A DNA stretch of 64,000 nucleotides. Source: Planococcus sp. ISL-110. Its GTDB lineage: Bacteria > Bacillota > Bacilli > Bacillales_A > Planococcaceae. Numbering within the stretch: the first letter of the stretch is position 1; each line of letters starts with the position of its first letter. Below the pieces are notes generated by a model. The model was given only the letters and a program-made list of their open reading frames with translations. It was not told where the DNA came from and did no database searches. The stretch covers positions 1-64,000 of the forward strand of contig NZ_JAGGPX010000004.1 of assembly GCF_018613575.1 (NCBI RefSeq), read 5' to 3'. Below are positions 28,667 to 38,347 of this stretch, in pieces. A program made the position numbers and the translations under genes.

Positions 28667-29239
28667 ATGATCGTTTATTGGCTACTTTCCTATTTCATCG
28701 GTAATTTCCTGACAGCCTGGTGGATCGGCAAATGGAAGGGCATCGATTTGCGGGAGCAGCGCAGCGGCAATCTAGGCGCCAGAAACGCCGGCGCCATTCT
28801 CGGCAAACCTGCCTTTCTGCTGACTTTTCTCGGTGACGCCGGCAAAGGGGCGCTCGTTGTCTGGCTCGGATTTCTTTTTGATTTCCCCATTTGGGAAATA
28901 GCGGGAGCAGGATTGGCCGTCATCCTTGGCCATTTGTTTCCTTTTTGGCTCAAATATCGTGGCGGCAAAGGGGTCGCGGCTTTTATCGGCGTGACGTTTT
29001 GTTTAACACCGGATTTATTTTTGGCGATGTTCATCTTATTTTTCACATTTTTTCCGTGGTTCAAAAGCGCGACTTTGTCGATGCTTGCCAGTTTTGCCGG
29101 CTTTATCGCCATGTCGGTTATCCTTCAGGTGTGGCTCATCACCTGGCCGCTGATTGCGGCCATTATTATTATTGTGATTAAGCACAAAGACGATATCGAA
29201 GAAGCGTTCAATACCCGATTCCGCTCATCTTCTGGGTAG
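28667..29239 (+). CDS. PlsY-like glycerol-3-phosphate acyltransferase
   Basis: This polytopic membrane protein of 190 residues has the PlsY motifs RSGNLGARNAGAILG and HLFPFWLKYRGGKGVA. PlsY uses acyl-phosphate to acylate glycerol-3-phosphate in the first step of phospholipid synthesis. The motif here reads GNLGARN, where the housekeeping enzyme usually reads GNxGATN. The third cytoplasmic loop is also short. It may therefore be a paralogue with changed substrate rather than the essential enzyme. AGGGGG precedes the ATG. Confidence 0.75.
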   Translation: MIVYWLLSYFIGNFLTAWWIGKWKGIDLREQRSGNLGARNAGAILGKPAFLLTFLGDAGKGALVVWLGFLFDFPIWEIAGAGLAVILGHLFPFWLKYRGGKGVAAFIGVTFCLTPDLFLAMFILFFTFFPWFKSATLSMLASFAGFIAMSVILQVWLITWPLIAAIIIIVIKHKDDIEEAFNTRFRSSSG

Positions 29240-29330
29240 GAAATCAATTTATCCGGCTATTACTACCGCAGAAATATTATACGTGTTATAGTTTTTGTAA
29301 TCTAATTATTCTAAAAAAAGGGGTTTTTAT

Positions 29331-30188
29331 ATGAAGAAACCGATTGCATGGGTTATGGATACGACGGGATTTGTCACAGAGGAATTTAAAGCACATCCGG
29401 ACGTTTATATTGTTCCATTGAATATTCATTTTGGCACCGAGGAATTTATTGATGATGGTGTGGATTTGACAAATGACGAACTTTATCAGCGCATTAAAGA
29501 TTCAGCAGATTTCCCGAAAACATCCCAGCCTTCCGCAGGGAAGTTTGCGGAGCTGTATGACAAGTTGAAAGAAGAATACGAATGCGCAATTGCCGTCCAC
29601 GCTTCTGCAAAACTCAGCGGAACAATCGCCTCTTCCACTGCCGGTGCGGAAATGAGTGAATTCAAGGTTTATGCCATTGATTCGTTGGCGCTGTCATATG
29701 GCTTATCGGGCTTGATCGAGCGTGGCCTTAAGCTGCAGGAACAAGGAATTGAAGCCGAGGAAATTGCCCAGCGCCTTGAAAAGGAAGCCGCGAATTTTCG
29801 AAACTACATTCTGATCGGCAACCTGTCGCAGCTTTATAAAGGCGGCCGAATGAGTGGTGCCCAATATTACCTGGGCAGTCTGTTGCAGATCAAACCGATT
29901 GTCCAGCTTACCCCCGAAGGTGAATTGAAGCCCATCGATAAAGTACGGTCACACAAAAAAGCCATTCAGTATTTGATCAACCACGGCAAAAAAGATTACG
30001 AGGAGCATGGTGTCCGGAGATTCCAGATCATGCATGGCCATGTGCTGAATGAAGCCGAGAACCTGAAACAGGAACTGCTGAAACAGATGCCGGACGCTGA
30101 GATTTTAATCGGTGACTTGAGTTCATCGCTTGCTGTCCATGCAGGTGAAGGCACTCTCGCTTTCCAATGGCGACGGGAAGCTTTGTAG
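29331..30188 (+). CDS. DegV family fatty-acid-binding protein
   Basis: This cytoplasmic protein of 285 residues has the DegV fold. The fatty-acid-binding elements are recognisable: AWVMDTTGFV at the N-terminus, FPKTSQPSAGKFAELY, SAKLSGTIASS, and LSQLYKGGRMSGAQ. DegV/FakB proteins bind a fatty acid and present it to the kinase FakA. No fakA is in the window. The ribosome site is AAGGGG. The gene lies alone between the plsY-like gene and a DUF2804 gene; the lipid theme it shares with plsY may be chance. Confidence 0.87.
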   Translation: MKKPIAWVMDTTGFVTEEFKAHPDVYIVPLNIHFGTEEFIDDGVDLTNDELYQRIKDSADFPKTSQPSAGKFAELYDKLKEEYECAIAVHASAKLSGTIASSTAGAEMSEFKVYAIDSLALSYGLSGLIERGLKLQEQGIEAEEIAQRLEKEAANFRNYILIGNLSQLYKGGRMSGAQYYLGSLLQIKPIVQLTPEGELKPIDKVRSHKKAIQYLINHGKKDYEEHGVRRFQIMHGHVLNEAENLKQELLKQMPDAEILIGDLSSSLAVHAGEGTLAFQWRREAL

Positions 30189-30323
30189 AACAGAATCAGG
30201 ACTAATGAACGGCAGAACCATTTAAATTTTCAGACTTTTCGCCTGAATCCACTGGCTGCAAACAGATATTCCACCTCAGTTCTGCTACAATAAGAGTAGA
30301 AGAATGATGGTGAGGTGGATTTT

Positions 30324-31343
30324 GTGCAACATGTAGAACGAGAGCTTACTGAATACGTAAAACTTTGTGATGCAAAAGGCCAATTAAATCCAAAAGCCAT
30401 TGGGTATGCAAAACAGCCATTGGTAGAAAGCAATTTAAGCGGTAATTTCATGCGCAAGAAGAAATGGAATTATTGGTGTGTGTTTGGAGATGAAATCTTG
30501 TTTTCGGCAACCATTTCCCATTTGGATTATGCAACCGTCTGTTTCGTTTACTTCCTGAATTATGAGACGCAGCGTTTTTATGAGAAAACGGTTGTGGTTC
30601 CGTATACGCGGCACTTGAAATTATCCGAAAACGCATTGGATCCGTGCCATTTCCGTAGTGATTCCATGACCATTGAGTCCATTTTCAGCCAGGATGCGAC
30701 ACATTTGACCGTCAGCGTCAAAGACTTTGACGGAGAGGATCTGGAAGCAATCCTGGTTATCTCGCACCCTGAGGATTACGAATCCTTGAACGTGGTCGTT
30801 CCTTGGAATCGCCAAAATTTTCAATTCACCGGAAAACATAATTCACTTCCGGTCAACGGCATGGTGAAAATCGGCAGTCAGCGTTTTGAATTTGAAAGCC
30901 TGGACAGCTTTGCTGTATTGGATTACGGGCGCGGCATTTGGCCTCGGGAATCTCTCTGGAATTGGGGCATGGCCTCGCAGCGTTCACTGGGAAAAGTGAT
31001 CGGCTTGAATTTAGGCGGAAAATGGACCGATGGCACCGGAATGACAGAAAATGCTTTTTTTGTGAACGGCAAGATGACGAAAATCCATGAGGATGTGCTG
31101 TTCCATTATGACCAGGAGGATTTCAAAAAACCTTGGCTGGTCCACAGCAAATTCTCTGATGATGTCAAGTTGACCTTTTCCCCTTTTTTCGAGCGTGTCT
31201 CCAAAACAGATGCACGGCTCGTCAAATCGGAAGTCCATCAGCTTTTCGGCTATTATAATGGCTATGTTCGTTACGCCAACGGCAAAAAACTGAAAATCAG
31301 CCAGCTTCTGGGTTCGATTGAAGAACATTACGCAAAATGGTAA
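30324..31343 (+). CDS. DUF2804 family protein
   Basis: This protein of about 339 residues has no signal peptide or membrane segment. It is rich in beta strands, with the family-typical RGIWPRESLWNWGMAS and GLNLGGKWTDGTGMTENAFFVNGK stretches. I recognise it as DUF2804, whose biochemical role I do not know. GTG 30324 is preferred because GAGGTGG stands five bases ahead; a GTG nine bases earlier lacks a good site. Confidence 0.78.
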   Translation: MQHVERELTEYVKLCDAKGQLNPKAIGYAKQPLVESNLSGNFMRKKKWNYWCVFGDEILFSATISHLDYATVCFVYFLNYETQRFYEKTVVVPYTRHLKLSENALDPCHFRSDSMTIESIFSQDATHLTVSVKDFDGEDLEAILVISHPEDYESLNVVVPWNRQNFQFTGKHNSLPVNGMVKIGSQRFEFESLDSFAVLDYGRGIWPRESLWNWGMASQRSLGKVIGLNLGGKWTDGTGMTENAFFVNGKMTKIHEDVLFHYDQEDFKKPWLVHSKFSDDVKLTFSPFFERVSKTDARLVKSEVHQLFGYYNGYVRYANGKKLKISQLLGSIEEHYAKW

Positions 31344-31346
31344 TCG

Positions 31347-31385
31347 AAAAAGGCCGAATTGGATTTCTCCAATTCGGCCTTTTTC
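31347..31385. terminator. bidirectional terminator
   Basis: AAAAGGCCGAATTGGA and TCCAATTCGGCCTTTT form a perfect stem of about 16 bp with A-runs and T-runs, between the convergent DUF2804 and gdpD genes. Confidence 0.88.
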
Positions 31386-31450
31386 GTCATTTAAAAGACA
31401 CCGCTCATAAAAGCTGACTTTTAATTCAGCTCATTCATACAGAAACTTGT

Positions 31451-32164
31451 TTACCCGAAATGCGCCAGCATCTTTTCGGGATGATCTGTAAAGATTCCAT
31501 GGACTCCGATTTTCTGCAGTTCTTCTGCATAGCTTAGGTCGTTGACCGTATAGACATAGACAATGGCACCTTTTATCAGCGCATCAGTGGTCATTCTTCT
31601 GAAAGCTGAAGGCAAGGAAACATGAATCCGCTTAGTCCCTATGACACGTGCATAATCGTAGACATCCACCAGCACTTCAAAGGTCAGAATGGCGCTTTCC
31701 ACTTGCTTTCCTTGCACAACAGACTGAATGTCTTCGTGATTAAAAGAGGAAATCAGTATACGATCCGTAAATCCGCGCCGGGCGGCCAAATCAATTACTT
31801 TATCCACTAGGCCGTCGTATGGGAAGACATCGCTCTTCAATTCAATATTCAGCCTGTGGTTCGTTTCTTCAAAAATATCGAATATTTCATCCAACGTCGG
31901 AATCTGTTCCCCGCTCCATTCTTCGGAATACCAGGAACCGCAATCCAGCTCTTTCAGTTCTTTTAACGTCAGCTCTTTCACATACCCTCTACCGTTTGTG
32001 GTACGGTTGACTTTTTCATCGTGAATGACGACAATCTCACCGTCTTTGCTTAAATGCACATCAATCTCGACACCCGTAATCGGCAGCTGGGCTGCTGCAC
32101 GAAAAGCCGCTATGGTGTTCTCTGGATAGTCGCCAGAGCAACCTCTATGCGCGTAAATCTTCAC
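31451..32164 (-). CDS. glycerophosphodiester phosphodiesterase
   Basis: This TIM-barrel enzyme of about 237 residues hydrolyses glycerophosphodiesters to glycerol-3-phosphate and an alcohol. Catalytic and metal residues appear as YAHRGCSGDYPENT, GVEIDVHLSKDGEIVVIHDE and LNIELKSD. There is no signal peptide, so it acts in the cytosol. GTG 32164 follows AGGAGGGGTTTT; the longer frame to 32224 overlaps kynA and has no ribosome site. It starts only ten bases after kynA, so the two are probably cotranscribed. Confidence 0.87.
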   Translation of the reverse strand: MKIYAHRGCSGDYPENTIAAFRAAAQLPITGVEIDVHLSKDGEIVVIHDEKVNRTTNGRGYVKELTLKELKELDCGSWYSEEWSGEQIPTLDEIFDIFEETNHRLNIELKSDVFPYDGLVDKVIDLAARRGFTDRILISSFNHEDIQSVVQGKQVESAILTFEVLVDVYDYARVIGTKRIHVSLPSAFRRMTTDALIKGAIVYVYTVNDLSYAEELQKIGVHGIFTDHPEKMLAHFG

Positions 32165-32174
32165 AAAACCCCTC

Positions 32175-33029
32175 CTAAATATCTGTCCGTATTTCCCATA
32201 GTTCCGGGAAAAAGTATTGATCAAGAACTTTCTTCAAATAATTGACTCCTGATGAGCCACCCGTTCCCTGCTTGAATCCGATGACGCGCTCTACTGTCTT
32301 CATATGGCGGAAGCGCCATTGCTGAAGCCAGTCTTCGATGTCCACAAGCTTCTCTGCCAGCTGGTACAGCTCCCAATGCGTATCCACATCGCGATAAACC
32401 GTCTTCCAGGCGTCGCGCACGCTTTCATTGGACTCGTAGACCATGCTGACATCGCGCTGCAGCACTTCGTCGTCGATGGCAAAACCGCTTCTCGCCAGTT
32501 TTTGAATCGCTGCATCATAAAGTCCAGGGGCGTTGAACGCTTGTTCCAACTGAACATGAAGAGCCTCATCTTTTTCATAGACTTTCAGTACGTGCTTGGT
32601 TTTATAACCAAGTGCGAACTCAATCATGCGGTACTGGTAGGACTGAAATCCGCTGGCATGTCCCAAGTCATCGCGAAATTCCATGTATTCGGCAGGCGTC
32701 AATGTCGACAGCACATCCCAGCCCTGGATAATCTGGGATTGAATCCGCGATACCCGTGCCAATTGCTTGAACGCCGGCTGCAGGTCGTCTTTATGGATAT
32801 TATCGATTGCCGCCCGCAGTTCGTGCAAAATCAGCTTCATCCACAGCTCTGATACTTGGTGGATGATGATGAACAAAGTTTCATCATGATGGCCACTGAC
32901 CCCGTCCTGAGCCGTCAATAGCTTGTCCAGATGAAGATAGTCACCATAAGTCATGCTTTCCTTAAAATCTGTACGGATATTCTTTTCGGTTGCTGCGGCA
33001 ATATTCTGCCCATTTTCGTAATTGTTCAT
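32175..33029 (-). CDS. kynA: tryptophan 2,3-dioxygenase
   Basis: This haem enzyme of 284 residues opens the indole ring of tryptophan to N-formylkynurenine. Markers are [30 protein letters not shown] with the substrate-side histidine, [13 protein letters not shown] containing the axial haem histidine, and the GTGGSSG loop. ATG 33029 follows GGAGCGACTTTG. Kynureninase and kynurenine formamidase are usual partners but are not in the window; the only operon neighbour is a glycerophosphodiesterase. Confidence 0.92.
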   Translation of the reverse strand: MNNYENGQNIAAATEKNIRTDFKESMTYGDYLHLDKLLTAQDGVSGHHDETLFIIIHQVSELWMKLILHELRAAIDNIHKDDLQPAFKQLARVSRIQSQIIQGWDVLSTLTPAEYMEFRDDLGHASGFQSYQYRMIEFALGYKTKHVLKVYEKDEALHVQLEQAFNAPGLYDAAIQKLARSGFAIDDEVLQRDVSMVYESNESVRDAWKTVYRDVDTHWELYQLAEKLVDIEDWLQQWRFRHMKTVERVIGFKQGTGGSSGVNYLKKVLDQYFFPELWEIRTDI

Positions 33030-33167
33030 CAAAGTCGCTCCGTTCGTTCTCGGCTTTGGCTCTGCTGCTCTCGGTTGATGGCTATTCTGTAAAGGATTGA
33101 TTAAGCTCCTTAAATACCGGGTACGTGCTTAATACTAAGCATAAGCTACCTGAAAGGAGTGAATCAG

Positions 33168-33659
33168 ATGATTTTCAATAAAAGAAATACATTAGCTCCT
33201 CTGCTTTTTTCGTCAGTCCTTCTTCTTGCTGCCTGTGGCGACGATGAGCAGGTAACGGAACCGGTGAACAACGACGGCCAGGAACAGCCTACCGACTCAG
33301 AAGGCACAGAAAACACCTCTCCTGAAGCCAGCGAAACATTTGGTTTTACTGAATTTGAAGTCAATGCCGATTTCCCAGATATGGACGACATGATTGAAAT
33401 CAACTACGAAGAAGACCGTGACGAAATTGAAGCCGAATATAAAAACAAGATGACGGAAACAGATTTGTCAGGAAATGATGCTATGGATGAAATTGAACCA
33501 GGGCTCAGCCAATTGGAGCTGACACCAGATACAGCCGATGATGACGCCATTGCACAAGTTATTGCTGCCTTCGGAATTGAAGATGATTTTACTGAAATTG
33601 AAATCGAAGTCAAGTACCCTGACGGCACAGAAAAAGAATACAAACAAACCCGCAACTGA
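33168..33659 (+). CDS. YusW-like lipoprotein
   Basis: This is a secreted, very acidic lipoprotein of 163 residues. The signal peptide ends LLLAACGD, with the lipidated Cys near residue 23. A low-complexity Asp/Glu/Thr/Asn linker follows, then a conserved C-terminal domain (FEVNADFPDMDDMIEINYE to EIEIEVKYPDGTEKEYK) of the YusW type. The function is unknown. The ATG is chosen at 33168, nine bases after the in-frame GTG, because AAAGGAG then has proper spacing. Confidence 0.78.
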   Translation: MIFNKRNTLAPLLFSSVLLLAACGDDEQVTEPVNNDGQEQPTDSEGTENTSPEASETFGFTEFEVNADFPDMDDMIEINYEEDRDEIEAEYKNKMTETDLSGNDAMDEIEPGLSQLELTPDTADDDAIAQVIAAFGIEDDFTEIEIEVKYPDGTEKEYKQTRN

Positions 33660-33701
33660 TGTAATGAGTCAACTAAAAAAAATCAGCCGGTCACTGTCGC
33701 C

Positions 33702-33734
33702 AAAAGCCATTCGCCTATGCGGATGGCTTTTCTT
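33702..33734. terminator. bidirectional terminator
   Basis: AAAAGCCAT and ATGGCTTTT pair, extended by CGC/GCG around a CTAT loop, with a T-run on the plus strand. It lies between the lipoprotein gene and a convergent GNAT gene. Confidence 0.8.
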
Positions 33735-33737
33735 TTT

Positions 33738-34586
33738 TTATTGCACCCTACCAGGTTTCCAGTAGGAGATGCTTTGTATCCGGCGGAATCCTGATTTCTC
33801 GTAAACATGCAGCGCTCTATTGTCCGTTTCGACATCCAGCAGAACTTCTGACAGACCTCGCTGAAACGCCAAATCCCGGCACCATTTCAAAAACATCTTG
33901 CCATAACCGTGGCCTTGCTGATCCGGATGGACCGCAAACGCCGTCACCCATAAGGCGTTTTCTTCCGTCACAAGCGTTACAGTCGCAACTAGCTGTTGAT
34001 CTTTCTGCAACAGCCAAATCTCCCTGTCCGGATCCACCATGTTATGCTCCAAAATCGGCAACACGGTGTCATCAAATGCTGCGGCCAGTAAAGCTCTCAG
34101 CTCTTCCGCTTGTCCTGCGTACTGAACAGCCTTTACCCCTTCAGGCAAGGCACTATTCCGGAGCGGCTCCGCGGAAAGCAAGATTTCGTTGAAATCGGGC
34201 TGGTATCCGATGCTTTTCATAAACACAGCGATTTCAACGTCATCGACGAAAGCTGCCAATCTGCTTTCCGCCTGGCGCTGAGCCAAGGCATGGGAAACAC
34301 CATCTGCCAGAGCTGTACCAAGCGAAAGTTTCCGGTAATCCGGATGGACGAACAGCGACCATTCATAATGATGCAGCCCCACCATATCTGCTGCTGCAGC
34401 AAAGCCGATCAATTCTTCCTGATCGGTATAGGCAATTACAGCAAAGCCTCTTGACTCATCTGCTCTCCACAAAGAAGGATGAAGGACCGTTCTCTGTTCA
34501 ACCGGCAATTCTTCCAGCAATTGTGCCATGTCACTGGCGGTTTGTTCATCTACTGGAAATGAAATGATTGATAGCGATAAATCCAT
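33738..34586 (-). CDS. GNAT acetyltransferase, probably double-domain
   Basis: This protein of about 282 residues has two GNAT-like halves. The C-terminal half has the acetyl-CoA-binding signature HPDQQGHGYGKMFLKWC and the closing strand VYEKSGFRRIQ. The N-terminal half has a related but weaker pattern, HPDYRKLSLGTALADGV. The arrangement is like mycothiol-synthase-type double GNATs, but the substrate is unknown. The start at 34586 follows GGAGGTCGCAGA. Confidence 0.75.
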   Translation of the reverse strand: MDLSLSIISFPVDEQTASDMAQLLEELPVEQRTVLHPSLWRADESRGFAVIAYTDQEELIGFAAAADMVGLHHYEWSLFVHPDYRKLSLGTALADGVSHALAQRQAESRLAAFVDDVEIAVFMKSIGYQPDFNEILLSAEPLRNSALPEGVKAVQYAGQAEELRALLAAAFDDTVLPILEHNMVDPDREIWLLQKDQQLVATVTLVTEENALWVTAFAVHPDQQGHGYGKMFLKWCRDLAFQRGLSEVLLDVETDNRALHVYEKSGFRRIQSISYWKPGRVQ

Positions 34587-34710
34587 TCTGCGACCTCCTA
34601 TCGACACTCTTTCCGCTAAAGCGGTTTATGGAATTAGCTCCCATTCTATAAAGCTTCTCTGTATTTCATCCTATCATAGAGCAGCAAAAATCGGTATTAG
34701 CTAAACAGAT

Positions 34711-34748
34711 AAAAGCCTGCTCCGCATTTGCCGGAGCAGGCCTTTTTT
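34711..34748. terminator. terminator of the ABC exporter operon
   Basis: AAGCCTGCTCCG and CGGAGCAGGCCTTTTTT form a strong hairpin between the GNAT promoter side and the end of the exporter operon. On the minus strand it is followed by four T. Confidence 0.8.
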
Positions 34749-34803
34749 ATTGCTCTATAACGGTCAGTGTTCATAGAGCACCACACTGGGAAGAAATTCG
34801 TCT

Positions 34804-36633
34804 TTATAATTTCGCATCTGCCAACATATTGGCGTAAATGCCGTTTCCATTCAACAACTGCTGCTGTGTGCCTGACTCGACCAATCTCCCCATCTCCATA
34901 ACCAAAACCAAGTCGGCTTTTCGCACCGTATTCAAGCGGTGGGCGATAACAAAGCTGGTCCGGCCCGCCATGAGCCGTTCCAAGGCATCTTGTATCTTTA
35001 ATTCGGTGACGGTGTCGATGCTGCTCGTCGCCTCATCCAAAAGCAGAATGACCGGATCAGCAATCAGCGCGCGGGCGATCGACAGCAATTGCTTCTGCCC
35101 CTGGCTGATCATTGAACCGTCGCCCGTCAGGATGGTGTCGTAGCCATCTGGCAGCTTTTCGATAAAGTCATGTGCGTTGGCCCCTTTTGCCGCATTCACT
35201 ACTTCTTCATCCGTTGCGTCCAATTTGCCATAGCGGATGTTGTCGCTGACCGTCGCTTCGAACAAGAAAGGGTCCTGCAGCACGAAAGCGATTTGTTTGC
35301 GCAAAGTTTCCCGCGGCATGGCGGCAATCGGTGTGCCGTCCAGACGGATCTCGCCTTCATTGGCATCGTAGAAACGCGCCAACAATTGCATGATGGTCGT
35401 TTTTCCTGCCCCAGTCGCTCCAACCAGCGCGGTGGTTTGCCCGATGCCGACGGAAAAGCTGACGTCGCGAATGGTCCAGTCTTCTTCTGCCCCTTCGTAT
35501 TTAAAGGAAACTCGGTCGAAGACCACTTCGCCTTCCAATTTCTTTTCCAAATTGAAGACCTCGTCGTCTTTTTCCTCCGGCTCGTCCATAATTGAGAAAA
35601 CCCGCTCAGCTCCGGCTATTGCCGATAGGACTGTATTAAACTGATTGGCCAAATCGTTTAATGGACGCGTAAATTGGCGGGAATACTCAGTGAAAATGAC
35701 AATGACGCCGATCGATACAGAGCCGTTCAGCGCCAGTATTCCGCCAACCCCTGCAACAATCGCAAAGCTTCCGTTATTCAGGAAGTTCATCACTTTCGGA
35801 ATAAATCCGGCATAGGTCCATGCCCAGAATCCTGCATGGCGAAGCCGCTCGCTCCTTTCACGGAATTCTTCCATGACACGGGGTTCTTGTGAAAACGCCT
35901 TGACGATTTTCTGGCCGGAAATCGTTTCTTCGATCATGCCGTTCAATTCCCCAATCGCTTTTTGCTGCTCTTTATAGAGACGGCCGGTGCGTTTAGTGAT
36001 CCATTGAATCGAAATGTACATGAGCGGAATAATGATCAAGGTCAATAAGGTCAATAACGGGCTGAGTGTCAGCATGACAACAGCCGTACCGGTCAAAGTC
36101 AGGATACTGGAAAACACTTGAATGAACGAGGTGTTTAATGTTGAAGAAACGTTTTCTATATCATTGGTCATCCGGCTCATCAATTCCCCATGCTGCCGCT
36201 TGTCGAAAAAAGTTACCGGCAATCGCTGGAGATGTGAAAAAAGACGTGTCCGCATGCGGAAAATCACTTGCTGGGCAATTCCCACCATCCAGAAATTCTG
36301 CAGGTACAAGGAAACGGAATGGCCGATGTAGACCAAAACCAGCCATAGCACGACCGTCCCCATCCCGTTAAAGCTCTGCGGAACAATGTACTCATCAATG
36401 ATGAAGCCGATTAAATAAGGCCCAAGCAGCGCTAAAGCCGAGCTGACAAACACCAGCGCCAATACCACGATCAGCAGAAAGCGCTGTTCGTCCACCAGCT
36501 TCCAAACTTTGAGAAGGGTCGACTTCCAGTTTTCGGCACGCTCAGACTTCTTCTTTTTCTTTTTGCTCAAATCTTCCTTCGTCAAAATCGGTTCATGGCC
36601 GAAAGGGCGGCGAATGGCATCAAACATATTCAT
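34804..36633 (-). CDS. ABC exporter half-transporter, YfiC-like
   Basis: This protein of about 609 residues has an N-terminal Lys-rich cytoplasmic tail, six membrane helices (type I exporter) and a C-terminal ATPase: Walker A GATGAGKTT, the signature MISQGQKQLLSIARA, Walker B VILLLDEATSSID and the switch His in VIAHRL. The signature reads SQGQ where the canonical one is SGGQ. Its partner at 36620-38347 has the canonical form. The start at 36633 follows AGGAGGTTG and overlaps the partner gene by 14 bp. Together they make a heterodimeric multidrug or lipid exporter. Confidence 0.85.
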   Translation of the reverse strand: MNMFDAIRRPFGHEPILTKEDLSKKKKKKSERAENWKSTLLKVWKLVDEQRFLLIVVLALVFVSSALALLGPYLIGFIIDEYIVPQSFNGMGTVVLWLVLVYIGHSVSLYLQNFWMVGIAQQVIFRMRTRLFSHLQRLPVTFFDKRQHGELMSRMTNDIENVSSTLNTSFIQVFSSILTLTGTAVVMLTLSPLLTLLTLIIIPLMYISIQWITKRTGRLYKEQQKAIGELNGMIEETISGQKIVKAFSQEPRVMEEFRERSERLRHAGFWAWTYAGFIPKVMNFLNNGSFAIVAGVGGILALNGSVSIGVIVIFTEYSRQFTRPLNDLANQFNTVLSAIAGAERVFSIMDEPEEKDDEVFNLEKKLEGEVVFDRVSFKYEGAEEDWTIRDVSFSVGIGQTTALVGATGAGKTTIMQLLARFYDANEGEIRLDGTPIAAMPRETLRKQIAFVLQDPFLFEATVSDNIRYGKLDATDEEVVNAAKGANAHDFIEKLPDGYDTILTGDGSMISQGQKQLLSIARALIADPVILLLDEATSSIDTVTELKIQDALERLMAGRTSFVIAHRLNTVRKADLVLVMEMGRLVESGTQQQLLNGNGIYANMLADAKL

Positions 36634-38347
36634 CAACCTCCTCTTCCTGTTGGGACATCGCAATCTGGCGGTACAGTTCCGAGCTCTTCATGAGCTGTTC
36701 ATGGGTTCCGTAAGCCGAGACGCTGCCATTTTCCAGCAACAGGATGCGGTCGGTCTTCATCGCGGTCCGGATTTTTTGTGTCACCACGAGCATCGTCGCT
36801 GCTTCCCGGTCCAATTCTTCCCACAAGGCCGCTTCGGTTTTGACATCGAGAGCACTTGTGCTGTCATCCAAAATCAAAATTGACGATTTGCGCACCAAAG
36901 CACGCGCAATTGACAGACGCTGTTTTTGGCCACCGGATAGATTGACGCCTTTTTGCCCAACGCGGGTAAAATAGCCTTTCGGGAAGCGTTCCACCGTTTC
37001 GTGGATCTGCGCTTTGACAGCGGCATCAGCCAGTTCCTCCTGCATCACTTCATCTTTTCCCCAGGATAGATTATTGGAAATCGTTCCGGTAAAAAGAAGC
37101 GATTGCTGCGGCACGATGCCAATCGTTTTGCGCAGTTCGCGCAGCGACCAGTCTGTGACATCCCTGCCGTGCACCGATACAGTTCCCTCGGTCGCATCAT
37201 AAAAACGTGGAAGCAGCTGCAGCAAGGAAGATTTTCCAGACCCCGTCGCTCCCATAATTGCCATCTTTTCATTGGCCTTCAAATGAAAGGAAACATTTTG
37301 CAGAACAGGGCGAGAGGTTTCGGGATACGTGAACGATACATTATCAAACCGCACTTCTCCTCGACGGACGGCATTGACCTCCCCAATCCCGTCTTTTTCA
37401 CGGACATCTTCTGCCAACAACACTTCTTCAATCCGTTCTGAAGAAGCTTTCGCACGGGCGAAAATCATGATGATGAAGGAGAACATTGTGAAAGCGCCGG
37501 TCATACGCATCGCATAGTTGATGATGGCGACCAATTCACCGATTTGGGCTCCGCCGCTGCGGATTTCAAATGCGCCGAACCATAAAACAGCCAATAAGGA
37601 CAGATTCATCCCGAATAACAAAATCGGCAAAATGATTTCCATGATCCTAAAGGCTTTTACTGTATCAACCTTCAGGGCACCCGCCACTTCAGAAAAACGG
37701 TTGGCTTCGTACTTCCCGCGCAAGTATGCTTTGACTAGGCGCACTGCCTGCAGGTTTTCCTGGACGATGCGGTTGACGCGGTCCAAGCGCTTTTGGACAA
37801 AACCAAAATAACTGACGCCTTTTTTGATCATGACGTACAGAAAAATCAGCAGAAATGGAAAAACAATCACCAAATAGAAGGCCAATTTCGGATTGACGAC
37901 GAACGCCATAATCATGCTTCCCACTACGAGAAGAGGAGCCCGCAGCATGATCCGCAATCCCATGTAGAGGACCTGCTGGACCATGTTGACATCACTTGTC
38001 AACCGTGTGATCAACCCGGAAGCCGGGAATTTGTTGAACATTGCCAATGAAAAAGATTGGATCCTTCCGTATACGGCCAAACGAAGATCGAACGAGAAGC
38101 TTTGCGAAGCATGCGCGGCAAAATACGAATTGACGATTCCAGAAGCAAATGCGATGACGGATAGCGCCATCAGCACGATGCCCAATTGGATAATGACATC
38201 TTGATCTCTTGCGACAATCCCCTTATCAATGATGCTGGCGATAACAAGTGGCTGCAGCAACTCGACCACCAATTCCAGAAGCATTAAAATCAATGCAATG
38301 ACGATGTAAAACTTATATGGTTTGGCATATGAAAATACCGTTTTCAT
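36620..38347 (-). CDS. ABC exporter half-transporter, YfiB-like
   Basis: This protein of 575 residues has six membrane helices and an ATPase domain: Walker A GATGSGKSS, the canonical signature LSGGQKQRLSIARA and Walker B ILILDDSTSALD. The residue after Walker B is Asp (LDDS) where a catalytic Glu is expected. The switch segment reads VVTQK, with Gln in place of His. This is the degenerate-site pattern of heterodimeric exporters. GGAGGCATTCCC precedes ATG. It is the first gene of the pair. Confidence 0.87.
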   Translation of the reverse strand: MKTVFSYAKPYKFYIVIALILMLLELVVELLQPLVIASIIDKGIVARDQDVIIQLGIVLMALSVIAFASGIVNSYFAAHASQSFSFDLRLAVYGRIQSFSLAMFNKFPASGLITRLTSDVNMVQQVLYMGLRIMLRAPLLVVGSMIMAFVVNPKLAFYLVIVFPFLLIFLYVMIKKGVSYFGFVQKRLDRVNRIVQENLQAVRLVKAYLRGKYEANRFSEVAGALKVDTVKAFRIMEIILPILLFGMNLSLLAVLWFGAFEIRSGGAQIGELVAIINYAMRMTGAFTMFSFIIMIFARAKASSERIEEVLLAEDVREKDGIGEVNAVRRGEVRFDNVSFTYPETSRPVLQNVSFHLKANEKMAIMGATGSGKSSLLQLLPRFYDATEGTVSVHGRDVTDWSLRELRKTIGIVPQQSLLFTGTISNNLSWGKDEVMQEELADAAVKAQIHETVERFPKGYFTRVGQKGVNLSGGQKQRLSIARALVRKSSILILDDSTSALDVKTEAALWEELDREAATMLVVTQKIRTAMKTDRILLLENGSVSAYGTHEQLMKSSELYRQIAMSQQEEEVDEYV

